From Microcoleus sp036705565 (GTDB lineage Bacteria; Cyanobacteriota; Cyanobacteriia; Cyanobacteriales; Microcoleaceae), in NCBI GenBank assembly GCA_036705565.1, contig JAUBUY010000026.1: a stretch of 64,000 bases of DNA, one strand, 5' to 3'. Of this stretch, positions 54,631 through 62,854 are shown piece after piece (the first letter of the stretch is position 1; each line of letters starts with the position of its first letter). The position numbers and the translations under genes are program-made. Under the pieces are notes generated by a model that was not told the DNA's origin, ran no database searches, and worked only from the letters and a program-made list of their open reading frames with translations.

Positions 54631-54909
54631 AATTAATCCTCCTAATACTTTTAACCGCGATATCTCAGATATCTAAGACATCTAGTACAACAAGAACTAC
54701 CAAATTTTATCTGAACTTTTCCACCAAAAAACGGCAGGTATCAGATAATTTTAAAGGCAAAAGTATGAAGTCAAAATGTTTGTTATTCTACATAAATGGC
54801 TTCTACATAAGTGCCTTTTTTAGCCTTCTGCCTTCGGGTGACAATCTTATCACAAGATAGCAGCCAACTTCTCGCGGGCGTTAGCGAAGCTTGCAGAAGA
54901 GGAGCGAAC

Positions 54910-55236
54910 TCAGCGCCAGTTACGGTTTTCTAAATCCCGCATCTGACGTTCCAAACGATCGAGCCTTCCCCGCAACTCATCCATTTCGGACTGTCGGGGG
55001 ACTCCCATATCTTGCAGCATATTCCGTAGTTGCCGCTGCAACTGCGTCTCCCAATTCCCCTGTTCAGACTTGATGTGCTCCGTCATGTCATCGACAAAGG
55101 TTTTGGCTTGCTCAGGATTGATTTTGCCATCTTTGACCCATTGCTCGCTGACTTCCTGCAATTTCTCTGCCACCAGAGAGGTAGTACCAATGCCCAGCAT
55201 TACCAGTTGTTTGAGTAAGTTGCTATTGTTATCCAT
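54910..55236 (-). CDS. Phasin-like helical protein
   Basis: 108 residues, all helical. NLLKQLVMLGIGTTSLVAEK begins it, a DGKINPEQAKTFVDDMTEHI segment follows, and it ends in a coiled coil (ELRGRLDRLERQMRDLENRN). This matches small cyanobacterial proteins annotated as phasin family or polyhydroxyalkanoate-granule associated. Whether it coats PHA granules here is unknown, since no PHA synthase gene is in the window. The 279-bp gap on its left (54631-54909) holds no recognised gene. Confidence 0.75.
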   Translation of the reverse strand: MDNNSNLLKQLVMLGIGTTSLVAEKLQEVSEQWVKDGKINPEQAKTFVDDMTEHIKSEQGNWETQLQRQLRNMLQDMGVPRQSEMDELRGRLDRLERQMRDLENRNWR

Positions 55237-55452
55237 AGATTTTTCCTAATGTTTGCCCTTTGATACCCGATCGGCTCAGGTCGCCTGCAGTCGCTGCGAA
55301 ACCATCTGTAAACTTAAAGTTACATCAGCGCACACCTACCTTTCTATTTTGGAGCATCCAGCCGCCTGATGGCGAGCCGATCGCCCATTCTCGGCGTTCG
55401 GAAAACCCGCTAATGAGCCTACCCACCACATTACCCCATCACCCTGCTGTCT

Positions 55453-55809
55453 ATGCCTGATTGCCCCCGCTGTCACCAACCTGTAGACGCCCAAGCGCTC
55501 GCCTGTCCACACTGCAAAATCCCCCTCAAAGCTTTCGGTCATCCGGGTATCCCTCTTTATCGATCGAAACCCGAAGAATTTCTGTGCGCTACCTGTATTT
55601 ATCACGAAGACGATACTTGCAACTACCCGCAGCGTCCTTTTGCCAAAGAATGCACGCTTTATCACGATCGAGCTGAGCCACTTGTGCCACAGACGATTCC
55701 TTACAGCAGCGGCGACGGGCTGCAATCAATCAAAAATTGGTGTCAGCGCCATCTGGTTTGGTTAGCATTATTAGGTTTAATTATTATTAGCATTGCTCTG
55801 TCGATTTAA
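55453..55809 (+). CDS. Zinc-ribbon membrane protein
   Basis: 118 residues. An N-terminal zinc ribbon (CPRCHQPVDAQALACPHC, two CxxC knuckles) is followed by a second Cys cluster (LCATCIYHEDDTCNYPQRPF, then C) and a C-terminal TM (VWLALLGLIIISIALSI). The topology is probably a cytoplasmic zinc-binding head on a tail anchor. I do not recognise a precise function; similar short zinc-ribbon proteins are common in cyanobacteria. A palindromic element follows 5 bp after the stop. Confidence 0.82.
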   Translation: MPDCPRCHQPVDAQALACPHCKIPLKAFGHPGIPLYRSKPEEFLCATCIYHEDDTCNYPQRPFAKECTLYHDRAEPLVPQTIPYSSGDGLQSIKNWCQRHLVWLALLGLIIISIALSI

Positions 55810-55812
55810 TCT

Positions 55813-55933
55813 CACATCTTGCACCATTCTGAAGAACAGGCTTTCCGGTCTGTTCCACAGGAGATTAATTTTCTTGTGGAACAGGCCGGAAAGCCTGTTC
55901 ATAAAAGGCTTATTGACAATGGTACAACATCTC
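55813..55933. repeat. Intergenic copy of the GCATCTTGCC-family element
   Basis: ~120 bp with imperfect terminal inverted repeats: CACATCTTGCACCATT at the left, AATGGTACAACATCTC at the right. Inside are paired GGAACAGGCC and GGCCTGTTC-type arms. It shares the left half with 45380-45466 and the right end with the tail of the 69-bp array (30103-30126). Confidence 0.82.
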
Positions 55934-56012
55934 AGTTTAATCTGATTGTACAAAGCGTAGAATAGAGAGATATCTGTTAATCTGGGTTGCTCTATTATTC
56001 TCTAAATTATTC

Positions 56013-56978
56013 ATGAGCTACGTATTCGGCATCGACGGCGGCGGCACTAAAACAATCTGCCTTTTAATGGATGACAACCACCTTGTTTTAGGACGGGGTG
56101 AAGCAGGGCCGTCCAATTATCAAACCCTGGGAATTGAGACAGCCAAAGAATCCATCCAATTGGCGATCGAACGAGCAGTTCTGTCCGCTAAAATCGAGAC
56201 GAATAGCAATCTCAACATAGAAGCAATTGGTCTGGGACTAGCAGGCGTCGGGCGTCCAAAAGATCGTGAAATAGTGCAATTTGTAGTGCAGAACTTGCAG
56301 TTGACGAATACTTTACCAGTAACCCGATCGTTCCTGCCCAGGAATATAGTAATTAGCAGCGACTGCGCGATCGCACTTGCTGGCGGTACAGGTTATCCAG
56401 TAGGTATCGCCGTTATTTCAGGAACAGGTTCGATTGTTTTCGGGCAAAACCGTCAAGGAAAAACTAAACGAGTCGGCGGTTGGGGATATATTTTAGGCGA
56501 TGAAGGCAGCGGATATAACATTGCCCTTCAGGGTTTGCAAGCTGCTTTGAAGTTCTATGACGGACGCGAAGATTTTACCGTGCTTGCGGAAAAATTTCAA
56601 ACGCATTTAGGCCTCAATAACCTAGAAGAATTGGTAGAAGTCGTTTACGGGCGCGGTTGGGGAGTCAAAGAAATTGCTGCTTTAGCGCCGATTGTCCAAC
56701 AAGCCGCAGCAGAGGGCGATCGCGTCGCTGACTGCATTATCAATAATGCTGTAGCAGAATTAACCTATTCAACCAAAATAGCCATTTCAGCGCTATTTAA
56801 CCAAACAGAAGAATTTGAAATTGTGATCGTAGGAGGTGTGTGGGGTGGAGAGGCAAATTGCCGAGGTCGGTTTGAAGCAGCCATAAGTGCGATCGCCCCA
56901 AAAGCTAAGGTAATTTCGCCCCGATACGAACCAGCTTTCGGTGCTGGATTGCTAGCCTTAAACGCTCTCAACAATTAA
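56013..56978 (+). CDS. N-acetylglucosamine kinase-like protein (BadF/BadG family)
   Basis: 321 residues of the ASKHA (actin/hexokinase) fold. The phosphate-1 loop is FGIDGGGTKTICLLMDD, the catalytic-type Asp lies in ISSDCAIALAGG, the phosphate-2 loop is GIAVISGTGSIVFG, then RVGGWGYILGDEGSGYNIAL and the adenosine motif IVIVGGVWGG. The family includes eukaryotic-type GlcNAc kinase and ATPases activating dehydratases; the residues around DEGSG favour a sugar kinase. It could salvage amino sugars from peptidoglycan. Single gene. Confidence 0.9.
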   Translation: MSYVFGIDGGGTKTICLLMDDNHLVLGRGEAGPSNYQTLGIETAKESIQLAIERAVLSAKIETNSNLNIEAIGLGLAGVGRPKDREIVQFVVQNLQLTNTLPVTRSFLPRNIVISSDCAIALAGGTGYPVGIAVISGTGSIVFGQNRQGKTKRVGGWGYILGDEGSGYNIALQGLQAALKFYDGREDFTVLAEKFQTHLGLNNLEELVEVVYGRGWGVKEIAALAPIVQQAAAEGDRVADCIINNAVAELTYSTKIAISALFNQTEEFEIVIVGGVWGGEANCRGRFEAAISAIAPKAKVISPRYEPAFGAGLLALNALNN

Positions 56979-56979
56979 T

Positions 56980-57000
56980 TGTTGACTGTTGACTGTTGAC
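56980..57000. repeat. Heptamer array TGTTGAC x3
   Basis: Three TGTTGAC units starting 2 bp after the sugar-kinase stop. Confidence 0.85.
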
Positions 57001-57054
57001 AAGCGAAATATTTTACACCTACTTTCCAGCTTCCAGATTCATCTGTGGAGTCAA

Positions 57055-57093
57055 GTCTAAAATCTAAAATCTAAAATCTAAAATCTAAAATCG
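57055..57093. repeat. Heptamer array TCTAAAA x5
   Basis: Five tandem TCTAAAA units. The 56979-57314 spacer otherwise holds only the leader of the next gene. Confidence 0.9.
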
Positions 57094-57314
57094 ACTGGCT
57101 GTTGACTATCTTCCTTATCTTCCCGATCGCCCCTGTATTGGGGATTTTCTCGATTTTTCCAAATTTTCAACTTCTTGATTATCAACCTTATCTTCCCAAC
57201 TGGTAGAATTCCAGCCTGCCATAATCAAAACATCAGATGAATGCGAAACCAGAAACAAATTTAGCAGTAGTGCGTTCCTAAGTAAACAAAAACCGAAGCA
57301 AGGAGACAATTTAT

Positions 57315-57971
57315 ATGATTACTTCTCAAAAATGGCGTTCAGCAACAGCAGCAATCCTCGCACTGGGCATTACAGTGGGAACCAGCGCGCCGCTGGTGGT
57401 AGCTACTCCCGCAGAAGCCCAACAAAGAATTTCCCAATTTGATAGCATCCGAATTCCGTCGGGCAGTGTAATTCCAGTTAGGTATGAAAAAGACAAAATA
57501 GTTGTCACCCGCGAAGAAACTTCACCTTTAACTTTAACAGTAGCGCAAGACATCCGCACACCTCAAGGCAGAGTGTTAATCCCCGGAGGCAGCCAGATAG
57601 TCGGGGCACTGCAACCTGTCAGAAGAGGCAATCAAATCGGTACTCAATTTGTTGCCAGAGAGTTAATTATCAGCCGCCGCCAACGCTATCGGATTGATGG
57701 CTATTCGGGAATTATTACCCGAACCGAAAGAGTCCAAAAAGGTGCTGGCACAGGTTCAGTAGCGCAAGGTGCAGCCTTGGGTGCTGCTGCTGCGGCTGCA
57801 CTCGCAGGCATTACCGGCGACAAAGCGATCGCGACTGAAGAAGTATTGGGAGGCGTTGGGATCGGCGCTTTAGCTGGAGTATTGTTGGGGCGGCGCAGCG
57901 TTGACGTGCTGGTGATTCGCCCGGAACAAGATTTGGCAGTGAGATTGCGATCGGACATCGTGCTCCGCTAA
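57315..57971 (+). CDS. Exported protein with glycine-zipper region
   Basis: 218 residues. The signal peptide (ATAAILALGITVGTSAPLVV) ends near the AEA-Q site at ~34-36. The mature part begins with a beta-rich domain (SIRIPSGSVIPVRYEKDKIV, IRTPQGRVLIPGGSQIVGAL) resembling the TrbI/VirB10-like beta-barrel pattern. It then has a Gly/Ala-rich zipper (GTGSVAQGAALGAAAAAALA, GGVGIGALAGVLLG), which may insert in a membrane, and a short strand-rich tail. Similar proteins of unknown role are frequent in cyanobacteria. AGGAG lies 8 bp before ATG 57315. The MgtC-like gene follows 2 bp after its stop. Confidence 0.8.
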   Translation: MITSQKWRSATAAILALGITVGTSAPLVVATPAEAQQRISQFDSIRIPSGSVIPVRYEKDKIVVTREETSPLTLTVAQDIRTPQGRVLIPGGSQIVGALQPVRRGNQIGTQFVARELIISRRQRYRIDGYSGIITRTERVQKGAGTGSVAQGAALGAAAAAALAGITGDKAIATEEVLGGVGIGALAGVLLGRRSVDVLVIRPEQDLAVRLRSDIVLR

Positions 57972-57973
57972 TA

Positions 57974-58477
57974 TTGGTATCTTCCGAATCAATTATTTGC
58001 AGTAAAACATTGTCGATCGCTAACTTGTGGTCTCCCGATAATTGGCTAGGCATACTTTTAAGGTTGTGCCTAGCCATGTTTGTTGGCGGAATTATTGGAT
58101 GGGAGCGCCAACTCAGAAATAAACCAGCGGGATTGAGAACTCATATGCTAGTTAGTATGGGTTGTGCGCTGTTTGTTTTAATGCCGCTGGCAATGGGGAA
58201 AAATGAAAACGGAGGAGATGCTGTAGCGCGCGTAATTCAAGGCGTTGCTGCCGGGATTGGGTTTTTGGGAGGCGGAGAAATCCTGCGGCAAAATCGACAT
58301 GAAATAGGCAAAGTTGAAGTTCACGGGCTCACATCTGCCGCCGCTATTTGGGTGTCAGCAGCTTTAGGAACGGCTGCAGGATGCGGGTTGTGGCAACTGG
58401 CCTTAATTGGCGCTTTAATGTCGCTCTTTGTTCTGAGAGGAATTAAAGAGTTAGAGCGTCGAAGTCGTAGGAAATAG
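57974..58477 (+). CDS. MgtC/SapB family membrane protein
   Basis: Up to 167 residues. The N-terminal MgtC domain has LLRLCLAMFVGGIIGWERQL and RNKPAGLRTHMLVSMGCALF, the family signature, then VIQGVAAGIGFLGGGEIL and VHGLTSAAAIWVSAALGTAA with 4-5 TM segments. The C-terminal ACT-like domain of long MgtC proteins is absent. The start is uncertain: no ATG precedes the first TM; TTG 57974 or TTG 58010 are the options. It lies 2 bp after the upstream gene's stop, so translational coupling is likely. Family members affect Mg2+ homeostasis or F1Fo-ATPase in other bacteria; the role here is not known. Confidence 0.85.
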   Translation: MVSSESIICSKTLSIANLWSPDNWLGILLRLCLAMFVGGIIGWERQLRNKPAGLRTHMLVSMGCALFVLMPLAMGKNENGGDAVARVIQGVAAGIGFLGGGEILRQNRHEIGKVEVHGLTSAAAIWVSAALGTAAGCGLWQLALIGALMSLFVLRGIKELERRSRRK

Positions 58478-58805
58478 TCTCAGTGATGATAGAAAATCGG
58501 GTATTATAACCGTTATAACGTTTGGAGTGACGACGGAAGTACGAGCTAGTTTTATGACGGTTAAATTACTCACTACGAACTAACTTTATTACGGTCGATG
58601 GAGGGAAAATAATATTAGCTGTTTCATACCAACCCCAGTTAATCATTGATCGTAAATTGTTTGCCATTATCCCAGCCATATCTGTCAATAAGGTGAAAAA
58701 GGAGCGTTACACAATTTGAGGATGATTATTGTGGGCATTGGTGTTAACTTAACGTTAAACCCTTATTCCAGCACGGGTTTCAACAAGAGTCTCCATCAAA
58801 GCGAA

Positions 58806-58886
58806 AGTCCTCGCTATGAGGACTAATGAGTTCTTCAGTCCTCTTTGAGAGGACTTTTGCTCTCTCGACAGGGAATTCATTCCCTG
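58806..58886. repeat. Cluster of three perfect hairpins
   Basis: AGTCCTC-GCTAT-GAGGACT (58806-58824), AGTCCTCT-TTG-AGAGGACT (58837-58855) and CAGGGAAT-TC-ATTCCCTG (58869-58886). Confidence 0.8.
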
Positions 58887-58989
58887 GCGGACTGACGGGT
58901 AAGCGGGAGGACTGGCGGACTAAAAGCTTAAGTTGACACTAATATATTGTGGGGGGTTCCGCCTGCGGTGAAAATACACGCTTTCGGGC

Positions 58990-59092
58990 TAAGCTGTCGC
59001 GCATTTAAATTGTATATTCAGGGCGGGCGGGACGCCCACCTCACAAGACTTTGATTTTTTTTGACATACAATTTAAATGCCGCAACAGCTTA
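58990..59092. mobile_element. MITE-like element, copy 1
   Basis: 103 bp bounded by terminal inverted repeats of ~27 bp: the left starts TAAGCTGTCGCGCATTTAAA, the right, read in reverse, TAAGCTGTTGCGGCATTTAA. The interior has a GGGCGGGCGGGACGCCC hairpin and TTTGATTTTTTT. No coding capacity. Confidence 0.8.
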
Positions 59093-59224
59093 CGAGAGCC
59101 CATTCCACAAAAAAACAATCAAAATCATCCCGCAATTATGCAACGGCTAAAAAGTGGCTAAAACGCTGGAAATCTCTGCTTGGGGCGAGCGAGAAATATT
59201 CTCGATTTGATAGATAATTAACCA

Positions 59225-59336
59225 TAAGCTGTCGCGCATTTAAATTGTATATTCAGGGCAGCCAGGACGCCCAACCCCTACTCCCCACAAAACTTTGATT
59301 GTTTTTTAACAGACAATTTCAAGGTAGAACAGCTTA
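59225..59336. mobile_element. MITE-like element, copy 2
   Basis: 112 bp; the left 37 bp match copy 1 almost exactly (TAAGCTGTCGCGCATTTAAA through ATTCAGGGC). The right end (GACAATTT...AACAGCTTA) is more diverged. Confidence 0.78.
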
Positions 59337-59633
59337 AACAACATCTCAATAATAATGCTCAAATTTTACGAACCAAACACTGTGACTACGCCTTGACAGG
59401 TCTGGTCATCCGGTCATCCAGCCTGACCTTTGATGAGTGAAGTCCTCACTATCCACTTAAATCTTCATTTTAATATTTATTTCAATTTTAGTGAATTTGC
59501 TTAACACCCCTTGAAGCAAAATACCAATATTTTTTAAATTAATTAGTATATAAATCAGCCAATAATTATATGCTTTCACCCTTTATTTTAAATAAAGCTT
59601 AATATTTATATCCCCAGATGATTGAATAACAAA

Positions 59634-59846
59634 TTAATTCCTATCATGGAAATTTGGCATTTTAATCACTTCCAAAGACTCTTGCCTCACCCGACCCGCC
59701 ATCGCAGCTAACTGCAAGCTCATAAAAGCATTCAAATCTTCCAAATCACACTTGGCTGAGGAAAAAATCTTCTGCATTTCATTTTCTGCTTCCAAACTCA
59801 GATATCCAGCGGCAATAGCTTGTTTTACAACTTCACGAACCTGCAC
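59634..59846 (-). CDS. Small helical protein, tandem paralogue 1
   Basis: 70 residues: VREVVKQAIAAGYLSLEAEN, a short variable stretch, DLEDLNAFMSLQLAAMAGRV and a polar tail. Very like its neighbour at 59897, with identical LEDLNAFM and LQLAAM blocks. The pattern (AxxxGYLxLEAEN ... DLxxLxxLQxAxxxGxV) occurs in small cyanobacterial proteins of unknown function. No TM, no signal. ATG 59846. Confidence 0.72.
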   Translation of the reverse strand: MQVREVVKQAIAAGYLSLEAENEMQKIFSSAKCDLEDLNAFMSLQLAAMAGRVRQESLEVIKMPNFHDRN

Positions 59847-59896
59847 GGTAAAAATGTCCCTTACTAAATTTTAACTAATCAAAAGCCAACTAATTA

Positions 59897-60127
59897 CTAA
59901 CAGGAAGTTTCGGAAGCCGTCTCGCCAAAGATTTCAAACTTTTTTAGCTCGCGAGACTCTTGTTTCACTCCTCCAGACATAGCTGCTAGTTGCAAAGCCA
60001 TAAAAGCATTTAAGTCTTCCAAGTCATAATGGGTGGTAGTTAACATCCGCCGCAGTTGATTTTCGGCTTCAAGGGTTAGATAGCCCAGAGCCAGAGCTTG
60101 CTGGGCGAGGTCGCGAATTAGTACCAT
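59897..60127 (-). CDS. Small helical protein, tandem paralogue 2
   Basis: 76 residues: IRDLAQQALALGYLTLEAEN, then YDLEDLNAFMALQLAAMSGG and a longer acidic tail. It is a tandem duplicate of the gene at 59634, 50 bp upstream of it on the minus strand; together they may form one transcript. The function is unknown. Confidence 0.72.
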   Translation of the reverse strand: MVLIRDLAQQALALGYLTLEAENQLRRMLTTTHYDLEDLNAFMALQLAAMSGGVKQESRELKKFEIFGETASETSC

Positions 60128-60303
60128 AACACTTCGGGATTTTATTGGTTCAAGCCTAAGTATCGAATGTTTTCACAGAATCAGCAGTGACGGCTATTGC
60201 TCAATAGGTGTGACATTGTGACGGGCCACTCGTGACAGCCGGAGTCGCAGAGTGTGACTAAGTATTTGCACTGTTGTGACGGAGATCACGCGGGGGATAC
60301 CAG

Positions 60304-60397
60304 AGGAGGAGTCGGAGAGTGGGGAGTCGGAGAGTGTCCGGGTGTCTGGATGGGGGAGTCGGAGAGTATCCGAGTGGAGGAGTCGGAGAGGGGGAGC
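60304..60397. repeat. GGAGTCGGAGAG minisatellite
   Basis: Four or five imperfect copies of GGGGAGTCGGAGAGT separated by short variable spacers. Within the 60128-60744 spacer, which has no gene. Confidence 0.8.
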
Positions 60398-60545
60398 ATT
60401 TTTCTTCTTCCCTGGGACTAATGACTAAGGGTGAGAATTAAATAAAATCCACTTTTCATGACTGTTGTGGGATGGGCCTAAGAGCCCGTCCCACAAGAAA
60501 AAAGGGAAATTATTTAATTGACGATCCTAATGACCGAAAGCGTCT

Positions 60546-60639
60546 AGGATACAAGCCCCCGGGTTCATCCGTCCAGAAATAAAAAACCTGTATCCGATAA
60601 AGGAGCCCCCGAATTTATCCGTGCGGTCAAGGCTTCAAT
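60546..60639 (-). repeat. Dispersed 100-bp repeat, copy B
   Basis: On the reverse strand it shares GATAAATTCGGGGG, TCCTTTATCGGATACAGG and TTTTTTATTTCTGGACGGAT with copy A, but its right end is ACCCGGGGGCTTGTATCC instead of ACGTGGCGGGTATCC. Confidence 0.88.
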
Positions 60640-60668
60640 CTAAAATCTCAAATCTAAAATCTAAAATC
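60639..60668. repeat. Heptamer array TCTAAAA
   Basis: Three to four TCTAAAA/TCTCAAA units adjoining dispersed repeat copy B, 76 bp upstream of the next ATG. Confidence 0.88.
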
Positions 60669-60744
60669 CATTGACTACTGCCTTCTACCTTCAGAAGACG
60701 CTCAACGTCTATAATCAGCAAGTTAAATATTTACTGCAAGACAT

Positions 60745-62496
60745 ATGGAAGCACCACATAAAGATTTGCTACAACAAATAGCCCGACTATCGGAAACTTA
60801 TGCTAATTTGGCCGATCGCCTATCAATGGCAGCAAAACAACTGCAAGACTCCGGCCTTCCTCCCTCCGACAGCTTGCTGCAAGAAGTTGCCGCCTACAGT
60901 CGCAACTTTGCCGCAGTCCAAAAACAAGCTCTCGATCTCAACAAATCCGGTATCGCACCGGGGGAAATTACTTCCCTCAAAGACATTCAAAACTTAGTCG
61001 AGACTGCCTCCGCTTCTGAAGGTAAAGCAGAAATTCGCGATGCAGCATTGAAAGTGATCGATCGAGTATTGGCGATCGCCCACCGCGAACAAAGCGACTT
61101 CGCACCCTTACAATCAGTTCATGCCAGAGCCCGCGAACTGCAGCGCGCGATTTCCGAATCCACCCCAACTCAACTGCATTCCGACGCAGAATCCTTAGTC
61201 AGCGGCAAACACCCAGTTTCAGCAGTCCTCGCCCTGGTGGAACAGCAAGACAAATTAGACGACGAACAGTGGGTAATTCTCGAAGAAACAGTCAGCGCCG
61301 CTTTTGGCAAACAAATAGCCGTAGCCATTTCCAGAGGCAAATTAACCATTGCTGAGATGGTAAAAGCAGCACCTGCAAAAGTCGAACCCGCATTTAAACC
61401 AGCGCCAGAACAAAAAATCAGCGCCGAACCTTTGCCAGAAGTGATTGTCATCCCGTCAGGAAATGTGGCACCGAAACAAGTTACAGTTGCGCCACAGATC
61501 CAGATTTTGGAATCCCCCGCGCCTTCTGTCCCCATGCACGAGGTAATTATTGTTCCCAGCGTGGAAGTACCTAAGTCTCTTCAGACAACCGGTTCCGGGA
61601 ACATTGTTTTTGGGGCACCTCGGGACATTCAACAACCGGTGGCAGTAGAGGGCGGTTTGGGAATCAAAGTTTTGGTGCACATTCAGGGAATTGGCGATCG
61701 AACTTTCGGTTCTCAAGAATACGCGGGTTCTAAGGGTCAAGGGCGGCGCGTCGAAGGATTTCAAATTAATATCGATCCCCCAATTCCCGGCTTAAATGTC
61801 GAGTACATGGCTCACGTCGAAGGTGTTGGCGACACTCCTTGGCTCAGCCAGGGAGAATTGGCGGGTTTTAGGGGTCAAGCGAAACGAATTGAAGGATTTG
61901 CGGTGCGGTTGAGCGGGCCGCAAGCTGATAAGTACGACGTATTTTATAGCGCTCACATTCAGAATATCGGCGACACCGACGTGTCCTCCAATGGCGAATA
62001 TTGCGGTACTCGCGGTAAAGCTTTGAGAATAGAGGGTATCAAAGTTTGGATTGCTCCGTCTGCCAGTGCCCAAAAAGCTGCACCTGTGGGTTTAAAAGTG
62101 TTGGCGCATATTCAAGGAATTGGCGATCGAACTTTTAGCGATCGAGAATATGCGGGTACTAAAGCTCAAGGCCGCCGCGTGGAAGGATTTCAAATTAAAA
62201 TAGAGCCGCCCGTTGCCGGTTTAAATTTGCAGTACATGGCTCACGTTGAAGGAGTTGGCGATACTGCTTGGATCTCGGAAGGGGAGTTAGCTGGATTCCG
62301 GGGCAAAGCCAAGCGCATTGAGGGATTTGCCGCCCGCCTGACAGGGCCGCAAGCTGATAAATACGACGTATTTTATACGGCTCATATCCAGAATGTGGGC
62401 GATACTCCTGTTACTGCTAACGGTCAATATTGCGGCACTCGCGGCAAAGGTTTGAGGGTTGAGGGGATGACTATTTGGGTTGAGCCGAAAGCCTAA
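60745..62496 (+). CDS. Protein with six ChW-like repeats
   Basis: 583 residues, no signal peptide or TM. Residues 1-~215 are helical (LSETYANLADRLSMAAKQLQ). A Pro/Val-rich linker (~215-300) follows, then six ~45-residue repeats to the end. Each repeat has the ChW (clostridial hydrophobic W) pattern: AHIQ/AHVE, IGD or VGD, aGt/fRG, a basic RIEG/RVEG and a hydrophobic strand. In ChW domains the IG is followed by the name-giving Trp; here it is Asp in all six. The repeats form two near-identical triplets (61660-62069 and 62087-62490), so a triplet was duplicated. ChW domains bind cell-surface ligands in clostridia; without an export signal the role here is unclear. Confidence 0.85.
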   Translation: MEAPHKDLLQQIARLSETYANLADRLSMAAKQLQDSGLPPSDSLLQEVAAYSRNFAAVQKQALDLNKSGIAPGEITSLKDIQNLVETASASEGKAEIRDAALKVIDRVLAIAHREQSDFAPLQSVHARARELQRAISESTPTQLHSDAESLVSGKHPVSAVLALVEQQDKLDDEQWVILEETVSAAFGKQIAVAISRGKLTIAEMVKAAPAKVEPAFKPAPEQKISAEPLPEVIVIPSGNVAPKQVTVAPQIQILESPAPSVPMHEVIIVPSVEVPKSLQTTGSGNIVFGAPRDIQQPVAVEGGLGIKVLVHIQGIGDRTFGSQEYAGSKGQGRRVEGFQINIDPPIPGLNVEYMAHVEGVGDTPWLSQGELAGFRGQAKRIEGFAVRLSGPQADKYDVFYSAHIQNIGDTDVSSNGEYCGTRGKALRIEGIKVWIAPSASAQKAAPVGLKVLAHIQGIGDRTFSDREYAGTKAQGRRVEGFQIKIEPPVAGLNLQYMAHVEGVGDTAWISEGELAGFRGKAKRIEGFAARLTGPQADKYDVFYTAHIQNVGDTPVTANGQYCGTRGKGLRVEGMTIWVEPKA

Positions 62497-62854
62497 AAAG
62501 TGAGAATGAATGGAAAATTTGCAGGGGATTTTCCCTTCATTGAAAACCGGGTTTTTTCACCAAAATATGCCATGACAGTCAGGGGTATTAGGTGAAAAAA
62601 TCCGGTTTATCGCCATCCAACGACAGGAATTATAGCGCACGATCTCAGAAACCGGGTTTCTGAGTGTATTTTTCGTACTCAACCGAAATTTGTCGCAGAA
62701 ACCCGGTTTCTCGTCACCTGCAAAGTCTTGGCGCACGCTAATCTCACTACTATTTGTTAAATTGGTTGAAAATAATGCTTGAACAATAGGTAAAAGCTTC
62801 AAAAACAATAGTTAAGTTTAATCAAATTTTGTATATTAAACTGATCAAAGTGCT
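62497..62854. repeat. Spacer with AGAAACCGGGTTTCT palindromes
   Basis: Perfect CTCAGAAACCGGGTTTCTGAG at 62644-62664, GCAGAAACCCGGTTTCTC at 62694-62711, and weaker forms near 62540 and 62610. No gene recognised; it presumably holds the promoter of the WD40 gene. Confidence 0.75.

Larger units (their letters stand above)
58478..59633. other. 1.15-kb gene-free, repeat-rich region
   Basis: No frame of convincing coding quality. It contains three small hairpins (58806-58886), two copies of a MITE-like element (58990-59092, 59225-59336) and AT-rich DNA on the right (59450-59630). Confidence 0.7.

Noticed and set aside
57115..57309. 64-residue minus-strand frame opposite the leader of the exported protein
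   Set aside because: The C-terminal MAGWNSTSWEDKVDNQEVEN part looks somewhat protein-like, but nothing supports expression.
62557..62808. 83-residue minus-strand frame
   Set aside because: Made mostly of AGAAACCCGGTTTCT palindromes in the spacer before the WD40 gene.
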